A DNA stretch of 64,000 nt, taken from Ancylothrix sp. D3o. GTDB taxonomy: Bacteria > Cyanobacteriota > Cyanobacteriia > Cyanobacteriales > Oscillatoriaceae. Position numbers and translations under genes: made by a program. Below are positions 27,375 through 37,170 of the stretch, one piece after another. Below the pieces are notes generated by a model. The model was not told the origin of the DNA. It worked only from the letters and a program-made list of their open reading frames with translations, and ran no database searches. Location: positions 1 to 64,000 of the forward strand of contig NZ_JAMXEX010000013.1 in the NCBI RefSeq assembly GCF_025370775.1, read 5' to 3'. Numbering within the stretch: position 1 is the stretch's first letter; every line of letters starts with the position of its first letter.

Positions 27375-28793
27375 GCGTTGAATTTGTATTTGGTTTAACC
27401 GGGCCCCTCTAGCGGAAATTACCGTAAATTCGAGATTGTTATAAACATAAATTTCGCCAACATTGGGAATTTTTTCCATTTGGTCAATCAGGAAACCTCC
27501 CAAAGTTTGATAGTAATTGCTGAGGGGTAAATTGAGCTTTAATTGCTCATTAACTCTTTCTAATTCCAGTTGCGCTTGTACCAAAAATGTGCGTTCATCT
27601 AATATTTGGATGCTCGATTTTAGAGTCGGATCTACTTCAATTCGTTCGCCAATAATTTTGGCAAGAATATCATTAATTGTCACTAACCCAACAGTCCCCC
27701 CATATTCATCCACCACAATCACAACATAAGCGTGAGAGCGCTGCATGAGTTGCAATAATTCGCGCAGAGGTGTTGATTCTGGTACAAAACGTGCCGGTTT
27801 AATCCAGCGCAAAATTTGCGTATCGAGCGTTAAAACACCGGAGCCCAAAGGTTCAGCCAGTTCTTTAAAATCAATCACCCCGCGAATATCATCTAAAGAA
27901 TCTCCCATCACCGGATAACGAGAATGGCCGGTGGTGACAACTTCCGTAAGTAAATCTCTAAACGTACCATCCAAAGGAAGCGCCGTAACACTAATGCGCG
28001 GAATCATCACTTCCGATGCCGCAATATTACCAAATTCAAAAATGTTATTTAAAAGCTCTCTTTCTTCGGCTTTTAAACCTATGGACATCCCCTCACCGGC
28101 AATCATAAGCTGTAATTCTTCCGAGGTTATTTGATGATACCAACCAGTGCCGGTGGGGCGAATTCCCACAGAACTTAACAACAAGCGCGTTGATTGATTG
28201 AGAATCCAAATAAACGGATTAAAAAACCGAGCAATAGCTAAACTCGGCGTCCCTAAAAATTTAGCAAGTTGTTCAGAATATAACAAAGCTACCGATTTTG
28301 GGCAAAGTTCTCCCAAGACAATTTGTAAATAAGCAACCAATAAAAAAGCCAGGGGAATTGCCAACGAATGCGCTAAGGTTTCTGTCGCCGAACGCGAAAA
28401 TGGGAGTTGAACAATCACACGGGTGACAACAATCGCCATTGTATTTTCGCCCACCCAACCCAGGGCCAAACTTGAAAGAGTGATGCCTAATTGGGTCGTT
28501 GAAAGAAGCCGGTCAATGTTGCGCTGTAAATCTTGAACCGTTTTTGCTAAGGGATCGCCGGCATCTGCCAATTGGTTAATCCGAGAACGCCTAACCGAAA
28601 CTATCGAAAATTCCGCCGTTACAAAAAACGCATTGATGGCAATTAAAACCAACACCGAAACCAAACGTAGCAAAATATCCGTGCCGGTAAAATCCCCAGG
28701 CGTTGCCGAACTGCCAAAACAAGCATTTGCCCCTACTATTAAAAAAGCAGAGGCAAGCATCCAATGAAGACAAAAACCCTTTATACGACGCAC
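27360..28793 (-). CDS. HlyC/CorC (CNNM) family membrane protein with CBS pair
   Basis: This 477-residue protein begins with a signal/anchor and the DUF21 (CNNM) membrane domain, with LLRLVSVLVLIAINAFFVTA, the conserved AEFSIVSVRRSRI, TTQLGITLSSLALGW and VLGELCPKSVAL. A CBS pair follows (EVMIPRISVTALPLDG; RFVPESTPLRELLQLM...VDEYGGTVGLVT). The C-terminal CorC/HlyC domain contains FLVQAQLELERVNEQL and YQTLGGFLIDQ. Relatives transport or regulate Mg2+ and other divalent ions, CorC-type members exporting Mg2+ with Na+; the older name haemolysin is not meaningful here. It sits in the inner membrane. Its last codons overlap the remnant frame on the opposite strand. Confidence 0.92.
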   Translation of the reverse strand: MRRIKGFCLHWMLASAFLIVGANACFGSSATPGDFTGTDILLRLVSVLVLIAINAFFVTAEFSIVSVRRSRINQLADAGDPLAKTVQDLQRNIDRLLSTTQLGITLSSLALGWVGENTMAIVVTRVIVQLPFSRSATETLAHSLAIPLAFLLVAYLQIVLGELCPKSVALLYSEQLAKFLGTPSLAIARFFNPFIWILNQSTRLLLSSVGIRPTGTGWYHQITSEELQLMIAGEGMSIGLKAEERELLNNIFEFGNIAASEVMIPRISVTALPLDGTFRDLLTEVVTTGHSRYPVMGDSLDDIRGVIDFKELAEPLGSGVLTLDTQILRWIKPARFVPESTPLRELLQLMQRSHAYVVIVVDEYGGTVGLVTINDILAKIIGERIEVDPTLKSSIQILDERTFLVQAQLELERVNEQLKLNLPLSNYYQTLGGFLIDQMEKIPNVGEIYVYNNLEFTVISARGARLNQIQIQRLGEK

Positions 28794-28886
28794 TGATTTT
28801 ATACCGTTTTTCTTGATCGCCTGATGTTTGTTTTAGCAAACTCCAAGCAATGCTGGCCTCAATATTTTGCCATCTTTTGCAAGAAC

Positions 28887-29573
28887 TTAGCCGTCGCCAA
28901 TGGGAATGGCAGCAACTTCGAGTTGTAACTGTTGGGCTGGATAATCGGTGAGTTTAAGAGAAAGTTTTTTAGCTTTTTGTACTAAAGAGCTTGGTATCTT
29001 TACAGTGCCAGAAAACGCTTCCCCATTAGCCGGCAATTCTCCGGGTAATCCTTCAGTAGTTGCATTTAAAACTTGACCTTGCTCATCTTTCACTTCCAGC
29101 AACGAATACAAAAAGCGAACCGATGAACTGCTTTCATTTTTAAGGCTGAGATTCAGCGTCACTGAATCATCAGAAGATTTCACCTCCGCCACCGACAGCG
29201 TAATGCCACCTTGTTGAGCCGTTAAAGGAAAATTGCCTTCGTTTTCTTGAGCAGATTCGTTGCCCTCTTTTGATTTGGGTGTTTCTTTTCCCTCTGACTT
29301 TTGCTCATTTTTTTCGGGTTTGGCTCCTTTGCCGCTGGTGATGGCGTCAACTTTTTTGAGAATATCCGCTTCTTTGAGAATCACCATTTCTTCTCGACCG
29401 CTTGGAGTGCCTTTGCGGCTGCCAATATTATTGGTGGGGCGAACATCAGGTTGGGTAATGCCTTTAAGCGCTTCACGCCCCAAAGCATAGCCCCAATTGC
29501 CGCTCACCATACCGGCACCAAACATCAAAATCAGCAGAACAAAAGTAAGCGCCACAGTTGGATTCAACTTCAT
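28887..29573 (-). CDS. Membrane-anchored protein with extracytoplasmic beta-sandwich-like domain
   Basis: A single membrane helix lies at the N-terminus (VALTFVLLILMFGAGMVSG), followed by GYALGREALKGITQPDVRP and a Lys/Glu-rich linker. The C-terminal ~100 residues alternate strand-like segments (SVTLNLSLKNESSSSVRFLY; ALNATTEGLP; GTVKIPSSLVQKAKKLSLKL), as in DUF4352-type immunoglobulin-like domains. I know no function. Start ATG 29573 is preferred; an upstream in-frame ATG at 29597 adds only eight residues. It is transcribed towards the HlyC/CorC-family gene, but the spacing and lack of shared theme do not prove an operon. Confidence 0.7.
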   Translation of the reverse strand: MKLNPTVALTFVLLILMFGAGMVSGNWGYALGREALKGITQPDVRPTNNIGSRKGTPSGREEMVILKEADILKKVDAITSGKGAKPEKNEQKSEGKETPKSKEGNESAQENEGNFPLTAQQGGITLSVAEVKSSDDSVTLNLSLKNESSSSVRFLYSLLEVKDEQGQVLNATTEGLPGELPANGEAFSGTVKIPSSLVQKAKKLSLKLTDYPAQQLQLEVAAIPIGDG

Positions 29574-29749
29574 GGTTTTAATGGGATCACCAAACAAAAA
29601 CAGCAGTTGTACAAAAATTAACTTTCATTATAAATTCTAAAGGCAAACGGCCAAGTCGGGATATTTTTTCGCTCGACAGCACTTGTCAAAGGCCGGTGAG
29701 TTCTGCTATGCTTATCTCATAGCAAAAATAACTGTTATAGTTAAACAGC

Positions 29750-29821
29750 GGCAGTTGGCCGAGCGGTTTAGGCGGCGAGCTCATAATTCGTTATAGGCAG
29801 GTTCAACTCCTGCACTGCCGA
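29750..29821 (+). tRNA. tRNA-Ile(CAU)
   Basis: The 72-nt cloverleaf has acceptor GGCAGT/ACTGCC, a D-arm with GGCCGAGCGGTTTA, anticodon loop CTCATAA with CAU at positions 34-36, and a T-arm GCAGG-TTCAACT-CCTGC. The anticodon arm and variable region match the plastid/cyanobacterial trnI-CAU pattern rather than Met tRNAs, so the C is expected to be changed to lysidine by TilS and to read AUA. The seventh acceptor pair is a T-C mismatch. CCA is not encoded. Confidence 0.85.
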
Positions 29822-29823
29822 TT

Positions 29824-30330
29824 TTACAAATTCAATAAACCGTTATCTAACTCCCAATGGCAGTTTGGACAAAGCACTGCTATATTGCTTCTGTGATTAA
29901 CCTCCCCCACCAGAGCGCTCACATCAAAGTCTTTGAGTGCTTGAATGTGGCAAATTTCAACGTGCTTATTGTAACCGCATACTTCACAAGTTCCGATGTT
30001 TTGATATAATTTCCGGGCGTGTTCTCTGACTCGACAATATTTACTGGCTTTGTTAGTCTTGCAAATTACGTCGGAGAGTGTTCTATTTCCAAATTCTCTG
30101 GCTTGGCGACATTCAGCACAGTAAACATATTTGCGATGGATAGAAACACCGCATTGCTGGCATTTTCCCGATATTTCTCTCTTGGCCGACATCCGATTGT
30201 GAAAAGAAGTGGCACAACTCCGCGAACAAAAATGATTAGGGCTTTTTTGAATTTCGCTAATTTTTTTTAAAAAAAGTACGCCACATTGCAAGCATTTGAC
30301 CTCAACAGGTTTTTCTCTTTTTGCCCTCAT
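29824..30330 (-). CDS. HNH endonuclease with zinc-ribbon repeats
   Basis: This protein of about 168 residues from ATG 30330 has three Cys pairs or knuckles (KCLQCG...HFCSRSC; KCQQCG...YCAEC; TCEVCG) and a C-terminal HNH core: VEICHIQAL for the first His, Asn in NHRSNIAVLC, and CPNCHWELDNG for the last zinc Cys and His. HNH enzymes of this build are often homing or mobile-element nucleases. The stop codon lies 2 bp from the 3' end of tRNA-Ile(CAU), in opposite orientation, which hints at insertion at the tRNA. An in-frame start at 30369 would add 13 residues. No transposase or integrase is nearby. Confidence 0.85.
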   Translation of the reverse strand: MRAKREKPVEVKCLQCGVLFLKKISEIQKSPNHFCSRSCATSFHNRMSAKREISGKCQQCGVSIHRKYVYCAECRQAREFGNRTLSDVICKTNKASKYCRVREHARKLYQNIGTCEVCGYNKHVEICHIQALKDFDVSALVGEVNHRSNIAVLCPNCHWELDNGLLNL

Positions 30331-30397
30331 TACATTGTCAAATTTATAAAAAACCCCGGCACTCCTCAATAAAGCGCCGGCTTTATTTCAACAAATC

Positions 30398-30835
30398 TTA
30401 AGGCACCATTGGAATCCCAAAATTTAACTGTGTTCCCAACGGACTGCCACCGCCAGAAAAACCCGGTTGTGAGAAAATTGAAGTATTATAAGGATTCGGT
30501 AAATCAGGAGTCCGAATCACCGGATCGCTCGACACTTGCTGATTCATAGCATCAACATAAAGATTATGAATCGCTCTACCATCCCGCATAATTTCATTTT
30601 CTGTAAACGAATTGCGGAAAATTACCCCAGGGCCCAAAATAAATTTAATTTGCCCCCAAGGTGAACGATTTTGCCAAAAAGGTTTAGCATTGTCATAAAA
30701 AGCTTGGTTGAATTCTTCGGCTAGTCTCCCCGATTGAGCCGCGTCTTGAGCTACTGCCGGCTTGCTCATTCCAGCAGCATTCACTACAACACATAAACTC
30801 AAAACCCCGATTAAGCATTTAAAAGGCCGGCCCAT
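30398..30835 (-). CDS. Exported protein of unknown function, conserved in cyanobacteria
   Basis: This 145-residue protein has a signal peptide (CLIGVLSLCVVVNAAGMSKP, cleavage probably after AVAQ). The mature part has a conserved-looking core (FNQAFYDNAKPFWQNRSPWG, then QIKFILGPGVIFRNSFTEN) and a Pro/Asn-rich tail without charged residues. No catalytic motif is apparent. It should be periplasmic or lumenal. It is divergent from pyrE, with 84 bp between the start codons, so the two promoters lie back to back. Confidence 0.72.
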   Translation of the reverse strand: MGRPFKCLIGVLSLCVVVNAAGMSKPAVAQDAAQSGRLAEEFNQAFYDNAKPFWQNRSPWGQIKFILGPGVIFRNSFTENEIMRDGRAIHNLYVDAMNQQVSSDPVIRTPDLPNPYNTSIFSQPGFSGGGSPLGTQLNFGIPMVP

Positions 30836-30919
30836 AAAAAACTCCTCAAATTTTCCCTCTATCTTAGCTCAGCCTATCGTGGCACAATAACAAAAGTCTT
30901 AATATTGTGTACCCAATTA

Positions 30920-31510
30920 ATGAACGATCTTTGCGTGGCTAGTGCCGACCTAACAACGCTGCGCCGGCAACTCTTGGATTTATTTTGCAAACTCGCTTAC
31001 CGCGAAGGCGATTTCCTGCTTTCTTCTGGCCAGCGCAGTTCCTACTACATCAACGGCAAACTGGTAACACTCCATCCCCAAGGTGCTTTAGCCACCGGAC
31101 GCTTAATTTTATCCATGCTTCCCCAAGATACCGAAGCTGTGGCCGGTTTAACCTTGGGCGCCGATCCTGTGGTAACGGCGGTAAGTGTGGTTTCGGCCTA
31201 TGAAAACCGGCCTATCCCCGCTTTAATTATCCGCAAAGAAGCCAAAGGACACGGTACCCAAGCTTATATTGAAGGGCCGGTTTTGCCTGCCGGTGCAAAA
31301 GTTGTAGTCCTCGAAGATGTCGTCACCACCGGCGCATCTGCCATGAAAGCCGTTGAACGTTTGCGCGATGCCGGTTACACTGCCGATCAAGTTATTTCCC
31401 TCATCGACCGGCAACAAGGCGGTGCTGAATTTTATCAATCCGTTGGTTTAAAATTCGAGGCTGTTTTCACCATAACCGACCTTCAAAATCACCTCAAAAC
31501 TTTAGCGTAA
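30920..31510 (+). CDS. pyrE: Orotate phosphoribosyltransferase
   Basis: This 196-residue type I phosphoribosyltransferase has the PRPP-binding signature VVVLEDVVTTGASAMKAVE and the YYINGKLVTLHPQGA and PALIIRKEAKGHGT segments of PyrE. It joins orotate to PRPP to give OMP in pyrimidine synthesis. ATG 30920 gives a protein of normal length; a TTG at 30905 would add five residues. No other pyrimidine gene is adjacent, as is common in cyanobacteria. A strong terminator follows. Confidence 0.93.
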   Translation: MNDLCVASADLTTLRRQLLDLFCKLAYREGDFLLSSGQRSSYYINGKLVTLHPQGALATGRLILSMLPQDTEAVAGLTLGADPVVTAVSVVSAYENRPIPALIIRKEAKGHGTQAYIEGPVLPAGAKVVVLEDVVTTGASAMKAVERLRDAGYTADQVISLIDRQQGGAEFYQSVGLKFEAVFTITDLQNHLKTLA

Positions 31511-31519
31511 TTTTTTTAG

Positions 31520-31547
31520 GCCGGTTTATTTAAAAAACCGGCTTTCT
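31520..31547 (+). terminator. Terminator of pyrE
   Basis: GCCGGTTT (31520-31527) pairs with AAACCGGC (31535-31542) around a 7-nt AT loop, followed by TTTCT, 10 bp past the pyrE stop. Confidence 0.8.
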
Positions 31548-31550
31548 CAA

Positions 31551-31754
31551 TTACCCCAACAAAGCTTTAATATTTTTTGCTTCCCGCCACCTCGGCAAAA
31601 AAGCACCATGAACCGTTGCCGGATAATCGCTAGAAGTTGCCTCTCCAGCAAAAAATAACCGGTTACTCACCGGCTTTGCCAAAGCCTCTCTAGGCGCCAT
31701 TGTTGCCCCCACCGGCACATAAGAATAAGCCCCAAAAGAAAACCAACCTTGAAT
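31551..31754 (-). pseudogene. Remnant: C-terminal 67 residues of a flavin amine oxidase
   Basis: On the minus strand, 67 codons between two stops read FGAYSYVPVGATMAPREALA, then LFFAGEATSSDYPATVHGAF and a short tail. This is the conserved FAD-contacting C-terminus of polyamine/monoamine oxidases. The frame is closed by a TAA at 31755-31757, and the upstream ~160 bp have no recognisable coding similarity. The first ~380 residues of the enzyme are missing, so the gene is dead. Confidence 0.8.
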
Positions 31755-31914
31755 TTATTGCATTCTTAAAATCCTCTCCCGATTAGCAATATTATTTACC
31801 TCGCAAAAAAACACCCTGTGTAAATCGGCTGCCGGTTTTCGAGGCTGTGGTTGCTCAAACCTTAACCTCTTAACAGCTTTGTTATCAAATAACAACAGCC
31901 GGTTTTGTTAAAAA

Positions 31915-33180
31915 TTACCAATCCAATCCCTTCTTGTGTAAATTCTCTTCCGTCGCCTGCATTTGCTCCATCGTTTCTCCTGCAACAATCCCGTAAATTT
32001 CGGTGTAAATATTTCCGTACTTTGCTTTTTCTAGGGCAGACAAAATGATAAAATCTTTGCTTTCTAGTTCAGGTTTCAAAGTAGTGAGAATCGATTCCAG
32101 CGTCCCAGATATCCGATAATCACTTGAATACTTAGCCACCTGTTTTCCCTCTTTTAATAACCGATGGCGCTGCAAGCAAAGAGGCGTGGAACCATTAACG
32201 CGAAAATTGGCATCAATGACATAAAATTGCCCATCTTTATCTTCCAGCACATCGAAACCAATAACCCCGAAATAACCCTGCTTTCTAGCAGACTCACCCA
32301 TAGCAGCAATCATCTCAAAAAAAGGCGTCAAATCTTGGGAATAGTCAATCACTCCCCCTAAATAATTGCCATCTTCTGTAACAAGTTGACCTGTGGTGCC
32401 AATCAACTTTATCTCTCCCTCCTTGCTGACATAAAACTGCACGCAGTAATTCTTTTCAACATCCGCCACGAACTCGGAAATAATGATCGTATCCAGCAAT
32501 TTTATCTCAAGATATTTCCTGACTTCTTCCAAACAGTAGTTTAAATCGCTGGGGTTTTTAATAATATAAGTGCCTTCTCCTGATAGCCCGTGCGATGTTT
32601 TAATTAAATAAGGGAATTGCTCAGGTAAATTAATGCTTTCTAGGCTGACTTCGTGCAAATTGTAGGTTGAGTATTTCGGGCATTGCACCCCCATTTCCGC
32701 TAGGCTTGCTTTGCTGAGCAAATGGTAGTGGCTATCCGGATTAACTGCGTGCTTTTCTGGTGCGAGGTTATCAAAGGGAAATAAAGTAATGAGTTTGTCA
32801 AACTGCTCACTTTGGCTGAGATCCTCCAGATAAGTTGAGCAGTCTAACATAGCCATACTGGCATCACTAAAACCCAAATATTCCTGCCAGTAATTAATTA
32901 ACGACTTGGGCGGATCTATAATCACAATCCCCGGAACCTTATCACCCAAAACTGCCAAATTTTTCCAAGGTTCCTTTTGACAAATTTTGTCGAAGGAAGT
33001 TTTGGTGGCTTCGCTACTTCCGTCTTGAATAAAGTATTTTTTTCTGTTGGGATAAGCCGCCCATTTGGCAGTCGCGGGGTAATTGAGGATGAATCCATAC
33101 CGGCCATCGCTGATGTCTTTAGCGAAGAGTTCGGATAAAGAAGCTCCTTCAAAGTAATTAAAGTTCGAGGTGGAATTCAT
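31915..33180 (-). CDS. ATP-grasp enzyme of unknown substrate
   Basis: This 421-residue protein has an N-terminal pre-ATP-grasp half (FDKICQKEPWKNLAVLGDKV, then IVIIDPPKSLINYW). The ATP-grasp core starts near residue 160: LSKASLAEMGVQCPKYSTYN, FPYLIKTSHGLSGEGTYII (Lys plus Gly loop), IIISEFVADVEKNYCVQFYV, and the metal site GFDVLEDKDGQFYVIDANFR. Enzymes of this fold join a carboxylate to an amine or thiol through an acyl phosphate. The layout resembles peptide-ligase ATP-grasps, but the substrate is not deducible. It lies 36 bp downstream of an isoaspartyl peptidase gene on the same strand, so co-expression is likely. A TTGTTAT/ATAACAA hairpin (31879-31895) lies downstream. Confidence 0.8.
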   Translation of the reverse strand: MNSTSNFNYFEGASLSELFAKDISDGRYGFILNYPATAKWAAYPNRKKYFIQDGSSEATKTSFDKICQKEPWKNLAVLGDKVPGIVIIDPPKSLINYWQEYLGFSDASMAMLDCSTYLEDLSQSEQFDKLITLFPFDNLAPEKHAVNPDSHYHLLSKASLAEMGVQCPKYSTYNLHEVSLESINLPEQFPYLIKTSHGLSGEGTYIIKNPSDLNYCLEEVRKYLEIKLLDTIIISEFVADVEKNYCVQFYVSKEGEIKLIGTTGQLVTEDGNYLGGVIDYSQDLTPFFEMIAAMGESARKQGYFGVIGFDVLEDKDGQFYVIDANFRVNGSTPLCLQRHRLLKEGKQVAKYSSDYRISGTLESILTTLKPELESKDFIILSALEKAKYGNIYTEIYGIVAGETMEQMQATEENLHKKGLDW

Positions 33181-33216
33181 AGAAAAATCGCCGTTAATTT
33201 TAATTACAGGGTTAGG

Positions 33217-34095
33217 TTATTTTTTCTTGGTAAAGGCCGCTATTTCTTCCATGTCTGAGGTTTTATAAGCTACTGCCATGTCAGATGAATTATGAGCCCA
33301 GCCTACTCGTCCTTGCTGGTCTAAAAGAATGCAGCCGGCCTCTCCTTTCACTCTGGATTTTAGAACATTAATAGCCATTTCTGCTGCTTCGTCTGGATCT
33401 CTATCATCGTTGAGGAAATCAATGGCAGTTTTAGCCAAAACAACTGGGATAATTGACTCACCATCCCCCGTCGTTGAGCAAGCGCCAAGCTGATTATCTG
33501 CAAACAAACCAGAACCGACCAATGCAGTATCTCCAACACGACCGGCTGGCTGATTCATGGTACCGCCGGTAGAGGTACCCGCCGCTAAATTGCCGTTGCT
33601 ATCTAAAGCTACACAGCCAACAGTATTAGGCCGGTCTTTAACCTCTACTTCTTCCTCCCATTCTTCCCGTAGCTCGTCGGCAACTAAATCGTCTTTGTTG
33701 CACATCTCAAGGCCATTTTCTACGGCAAACTTTTCTGCATTTCTTGACACCAGCAGCGTTGGTCTTTTATCCATCAATTTTTTCGCTGCTGAAATCGGAT
33801 GGCGTACACCTTGAACAGCGGCGACCGCTCCCCAGCGTAAATTAGAGCCGTCCATAATCGCCGCGTCTAGTTCTACTTCGCCGTTGGTGTTGAGAACTGA
33901 GCCAAAACCGGCATTAAACGTCTGATCTGTTTCCAAAACCTGGATCGCAGCCTCAACTGCTTCTGCGGCTGTACCGCCGTTTTTCAGCACGGCCCAACCA
34001 GCCTCGACGGCTGCCGTGCAGCCGACATTGTTGGCGTCTACCTTCTCTTCTGAGATGGTTTTTGCTCCGCCGTGAACAATAATTCCTATTGGCAT
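33217..34095 (-). CDS. Isoaspartyl peptidase/L-asparaginase (Ntn-hydrolase)
   Basis: This plant-type asparaginase precursor of 292 residues starts GIIVHGGAKT. It has the substrate loop TFNAGFGSVLNTNGEVELDA and the autocleavage site before Thr in RPNTVGCVALDSNG, followed by LAAGTSTGG. After cleavage the new N-terminal Thr is the nucleophile. Members hydrolyse beta-aspartyl dipeptides; cyanobacterial ones also take beta-Asp-Arg from cyanophycin breakdown. The segment before the cleavage site is unusually acidic (EEWEEEVEVK). The downstream neighbour is an ATP-grasp enzyme 36 bp away, which suggests linked making and breaking of an isopeptide. No cyanophycin synthetase or cyanophycinase lies in the window. 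Confidence 0.9.
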   Translation of the reverse strand: MPIGIIVHGGAKTISEEKVDANNVGCTAAVEAGWAVLKNGGTAAEAVEAAIQVLETDQTFNAGFGSVLNTNGEVELDAAIMDGSNLRWGAVAAVQGVRHPISAAKKLMDKRPTLLVSRNAEKFAVENGLEMCNKDDLVADELREEWEEEVEVKDRPNTVGCVALDSNGNLAAGTSTGGTMNQPAGRVGDTALVGSGLFADNQLGACSTTGDGESIIPVVLAKTAIDFLNDDRDPDEAAEMAINVLKSRVKGEAGCILLDQQGRVGWAHNSSDMAVAYKTSDMEEIAAFTKKK

Positions 34096-34422
34096 AAATT
34101 TGGTTTTATTCTTTATTTATTGTGGCCGGTATGCTCAACTTAAAAATGTTTTTTCAACCGGCTTCTGTATATTTATTTTTAGCAAATTTGGTTTTTATTT
34201 CATCTATCCCCAGACATAAACCAGAGGATGCTGTGATAGCTGGTACGGTGATATTTTCTATTTCTTAAGATTAATTATGAACTCGTTTTTCCGATCCCTC
34301 AGCCATCCTAAAAACGCGCTGATTCGAGGGTAGTTGTCATATTTAAAAAAGGGCAGCGAATTAAAATCCTCATCCTCATGCGGTTAAATTTGCCACCCAT
34401 ATAAAAACAAAAAAGAGGCCGT
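34096..34422. other. Intergenic region, no gene seen
   Basis: Between the isoaspartyl peptidase start and the TerB-like gene stop. AT-rich, with no supported reading frame or strong hairpin. It should hold the promoter of the peptidase/ATP-grasp pair on the minus strand. Confidence 0.5.
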
Positions 34423-34890
34423 TTATACTTCCTCTTCTTCCTCTTCTTCCTCGGAATAAATTTCCTCTAAAACTGCCTCAATAATCTCTTTAAGTTCCGC
34501 CTGGGAATATCCCAAACGCTTACCTAAAGCGCCCACATATTGAACTTCTTCCTTTGCGAGTTCCCCATCTGCTTCCGCCATCAGTACCGCGAGGGTAACG
34601 GCATCTTCTGCAAAATCTTCTGGCAGTGCTTCAATTGCAGTATTAAACAAACCACCAAGACTTCCGCTTTCTTGAAGAATAGAGTAAATTTTTTCTGAGC
34701 AAGCCTCCACTGCTTTCGTATCTGTAAGTTCTGCACCTTCCATATAAGCAGAGAGCATTTCGATTTCTTCTTCTGAAGGTTTACCGTCTGCAAATATTTG
34801 GATAGTCCCCAGAGCAATCAGGGCTTCAATTGGGTTGAGTTCGCCTGCGTATTGTTCTTTACTTGTGATGATTTTATCGTATTTTCCCAT
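34423..34890 (-). CDS. TerB-like (tellurite-resistance-type) domain protein
   Basis: This all-helical, very acidic protein of about 155 residues has two TerB-like halves: ALIALGTIQIFADGKPSEEE and TLAVLMAEADGELAKEEVQ. Each contains the Ala-Asp-Gly acidic motif (FADGKPSEEE, EADGELAKEE) that binds a metal in the TerB family. It ends in a run of Glu residues. TerB domains occur in stress and phage-defence contexts, but no ter genes are nearby. Start ATG 34890 is preceded by GAGGAG; a longer frame to 34929 adds 13 residues upstream of that site. It is monocistronic. Confidence 0.8.
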   Translation of the reverse strand: MGKYDKIITSKEQYAGELNPIEALIALGTIQIFADGKPSEEEIEMLSAYMEGAELTDTKAVEACSEKIYSILQESGSLGGLFNTAIEALPEDFAEDAVTLAVLMAEADGELAKEEVQYVGALGKRLGYSQAELKEIIEAVLEEIYSEEEEEEEEV

Positions 34891-35012
34891 TGTCTTTAAC
34901 TCCTCAACAAATTTTCTCAACCTTAGCACAAGGTTTTTGAAGACAAGGGGATTTTTCCAAATAATTTTATTTTTATTTTCTAAATATTATATGCAGGAGG
35001 CCGGTTTAGAAA

Positions 35013-35029
35013 GGTGGGCTTTGCCCACC
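35013..35029 (-). terminator. Hairpin downstream of thiC
   Basis: GGTGGGC (35013-35019) pairs with GCCCACC (35023-35029), read on the minus strand just past the thiC stop and followed by TTTCT. The T run is short, so termination may be partial. Confidence 0.55.
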
Positions 35030-35037
35030 CTCCAAAT

Positions 35038-36506
<1,469 letters not shown>

Positions 36507-36529
36507 CTCTGATTGAGGATTTTATCACC

Positions 36530-37170
36530 TTTTTTTGCCAAAAATTCCTAGCCCTCAGCAAATCTTAATTGATCAAATCCCAGAAGTTGGGCCGGCTGCC
36601 TGCCTATTTTTCAAAAGATTAAGTTTTGATAAGCTAAATTGACAGAATGATTTAGGGTTTTTAAAACACCGGCCCCTAACAGGAAAATAAATATTTTGAC
36701 ATCAAAATTCCGAAATCAAAAAGTTAGGTGTACTACCTTATAAACTCCATCAAAACCGGCATTTAATATTGATTTTGAGCCGAGGATTTGCTTAGGTTTT
36801 TGAGAACAGAGTTGCCAGAAATTATTGGAGATGGGGAAAGGGGCCGGCCCACAAGCTTTTGAGTTGGGGAAGTTGTCAGGCTTGGGGGCGAACAAACTTT
36901 TATCGACATGGATATTGAAATCTTTAGGCAATCTCAGTCAGATTTTCCCTAACGGATGTATATTTACAATCACCGGCTTTTTGACAGCTATCATCGGATG
37001 AGTGATAGGTTTTGCAGTTTTGCGAGACTCGGAATTCAACTAGCGAACGGCACAACATGGCCTGACGCAGTGGACAAAAGAATTTCCTACCTTGAATCTG
37101 CGGGACTATCAAAAGCAGTGGAGGGAAAGCAAAGTGGCAAAAGGCATGGATTTCTATATTGTGAGTTGTT
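36530..37170. other. Intergenic region, no supported gene
   Basis: About 640 bases between the divergent thiC leader and the next gene. A frame at 36956-37336 on the plus strand runs into the next gene in another phase and has no domain-like features; a 71-codon frame on the minus strand (36716-36931) is equally unsupported. The region likely holds two promoters. Confidence 0.55.

Noticed and set aside
29750-29821. Methionine tRNA by anticodon CAU
   Set aside because: The anticodon arm, variable loop and D-arm match the lysidine-modified tRNA-Ile(CAU) pattern of plastids and cyanobacteria.
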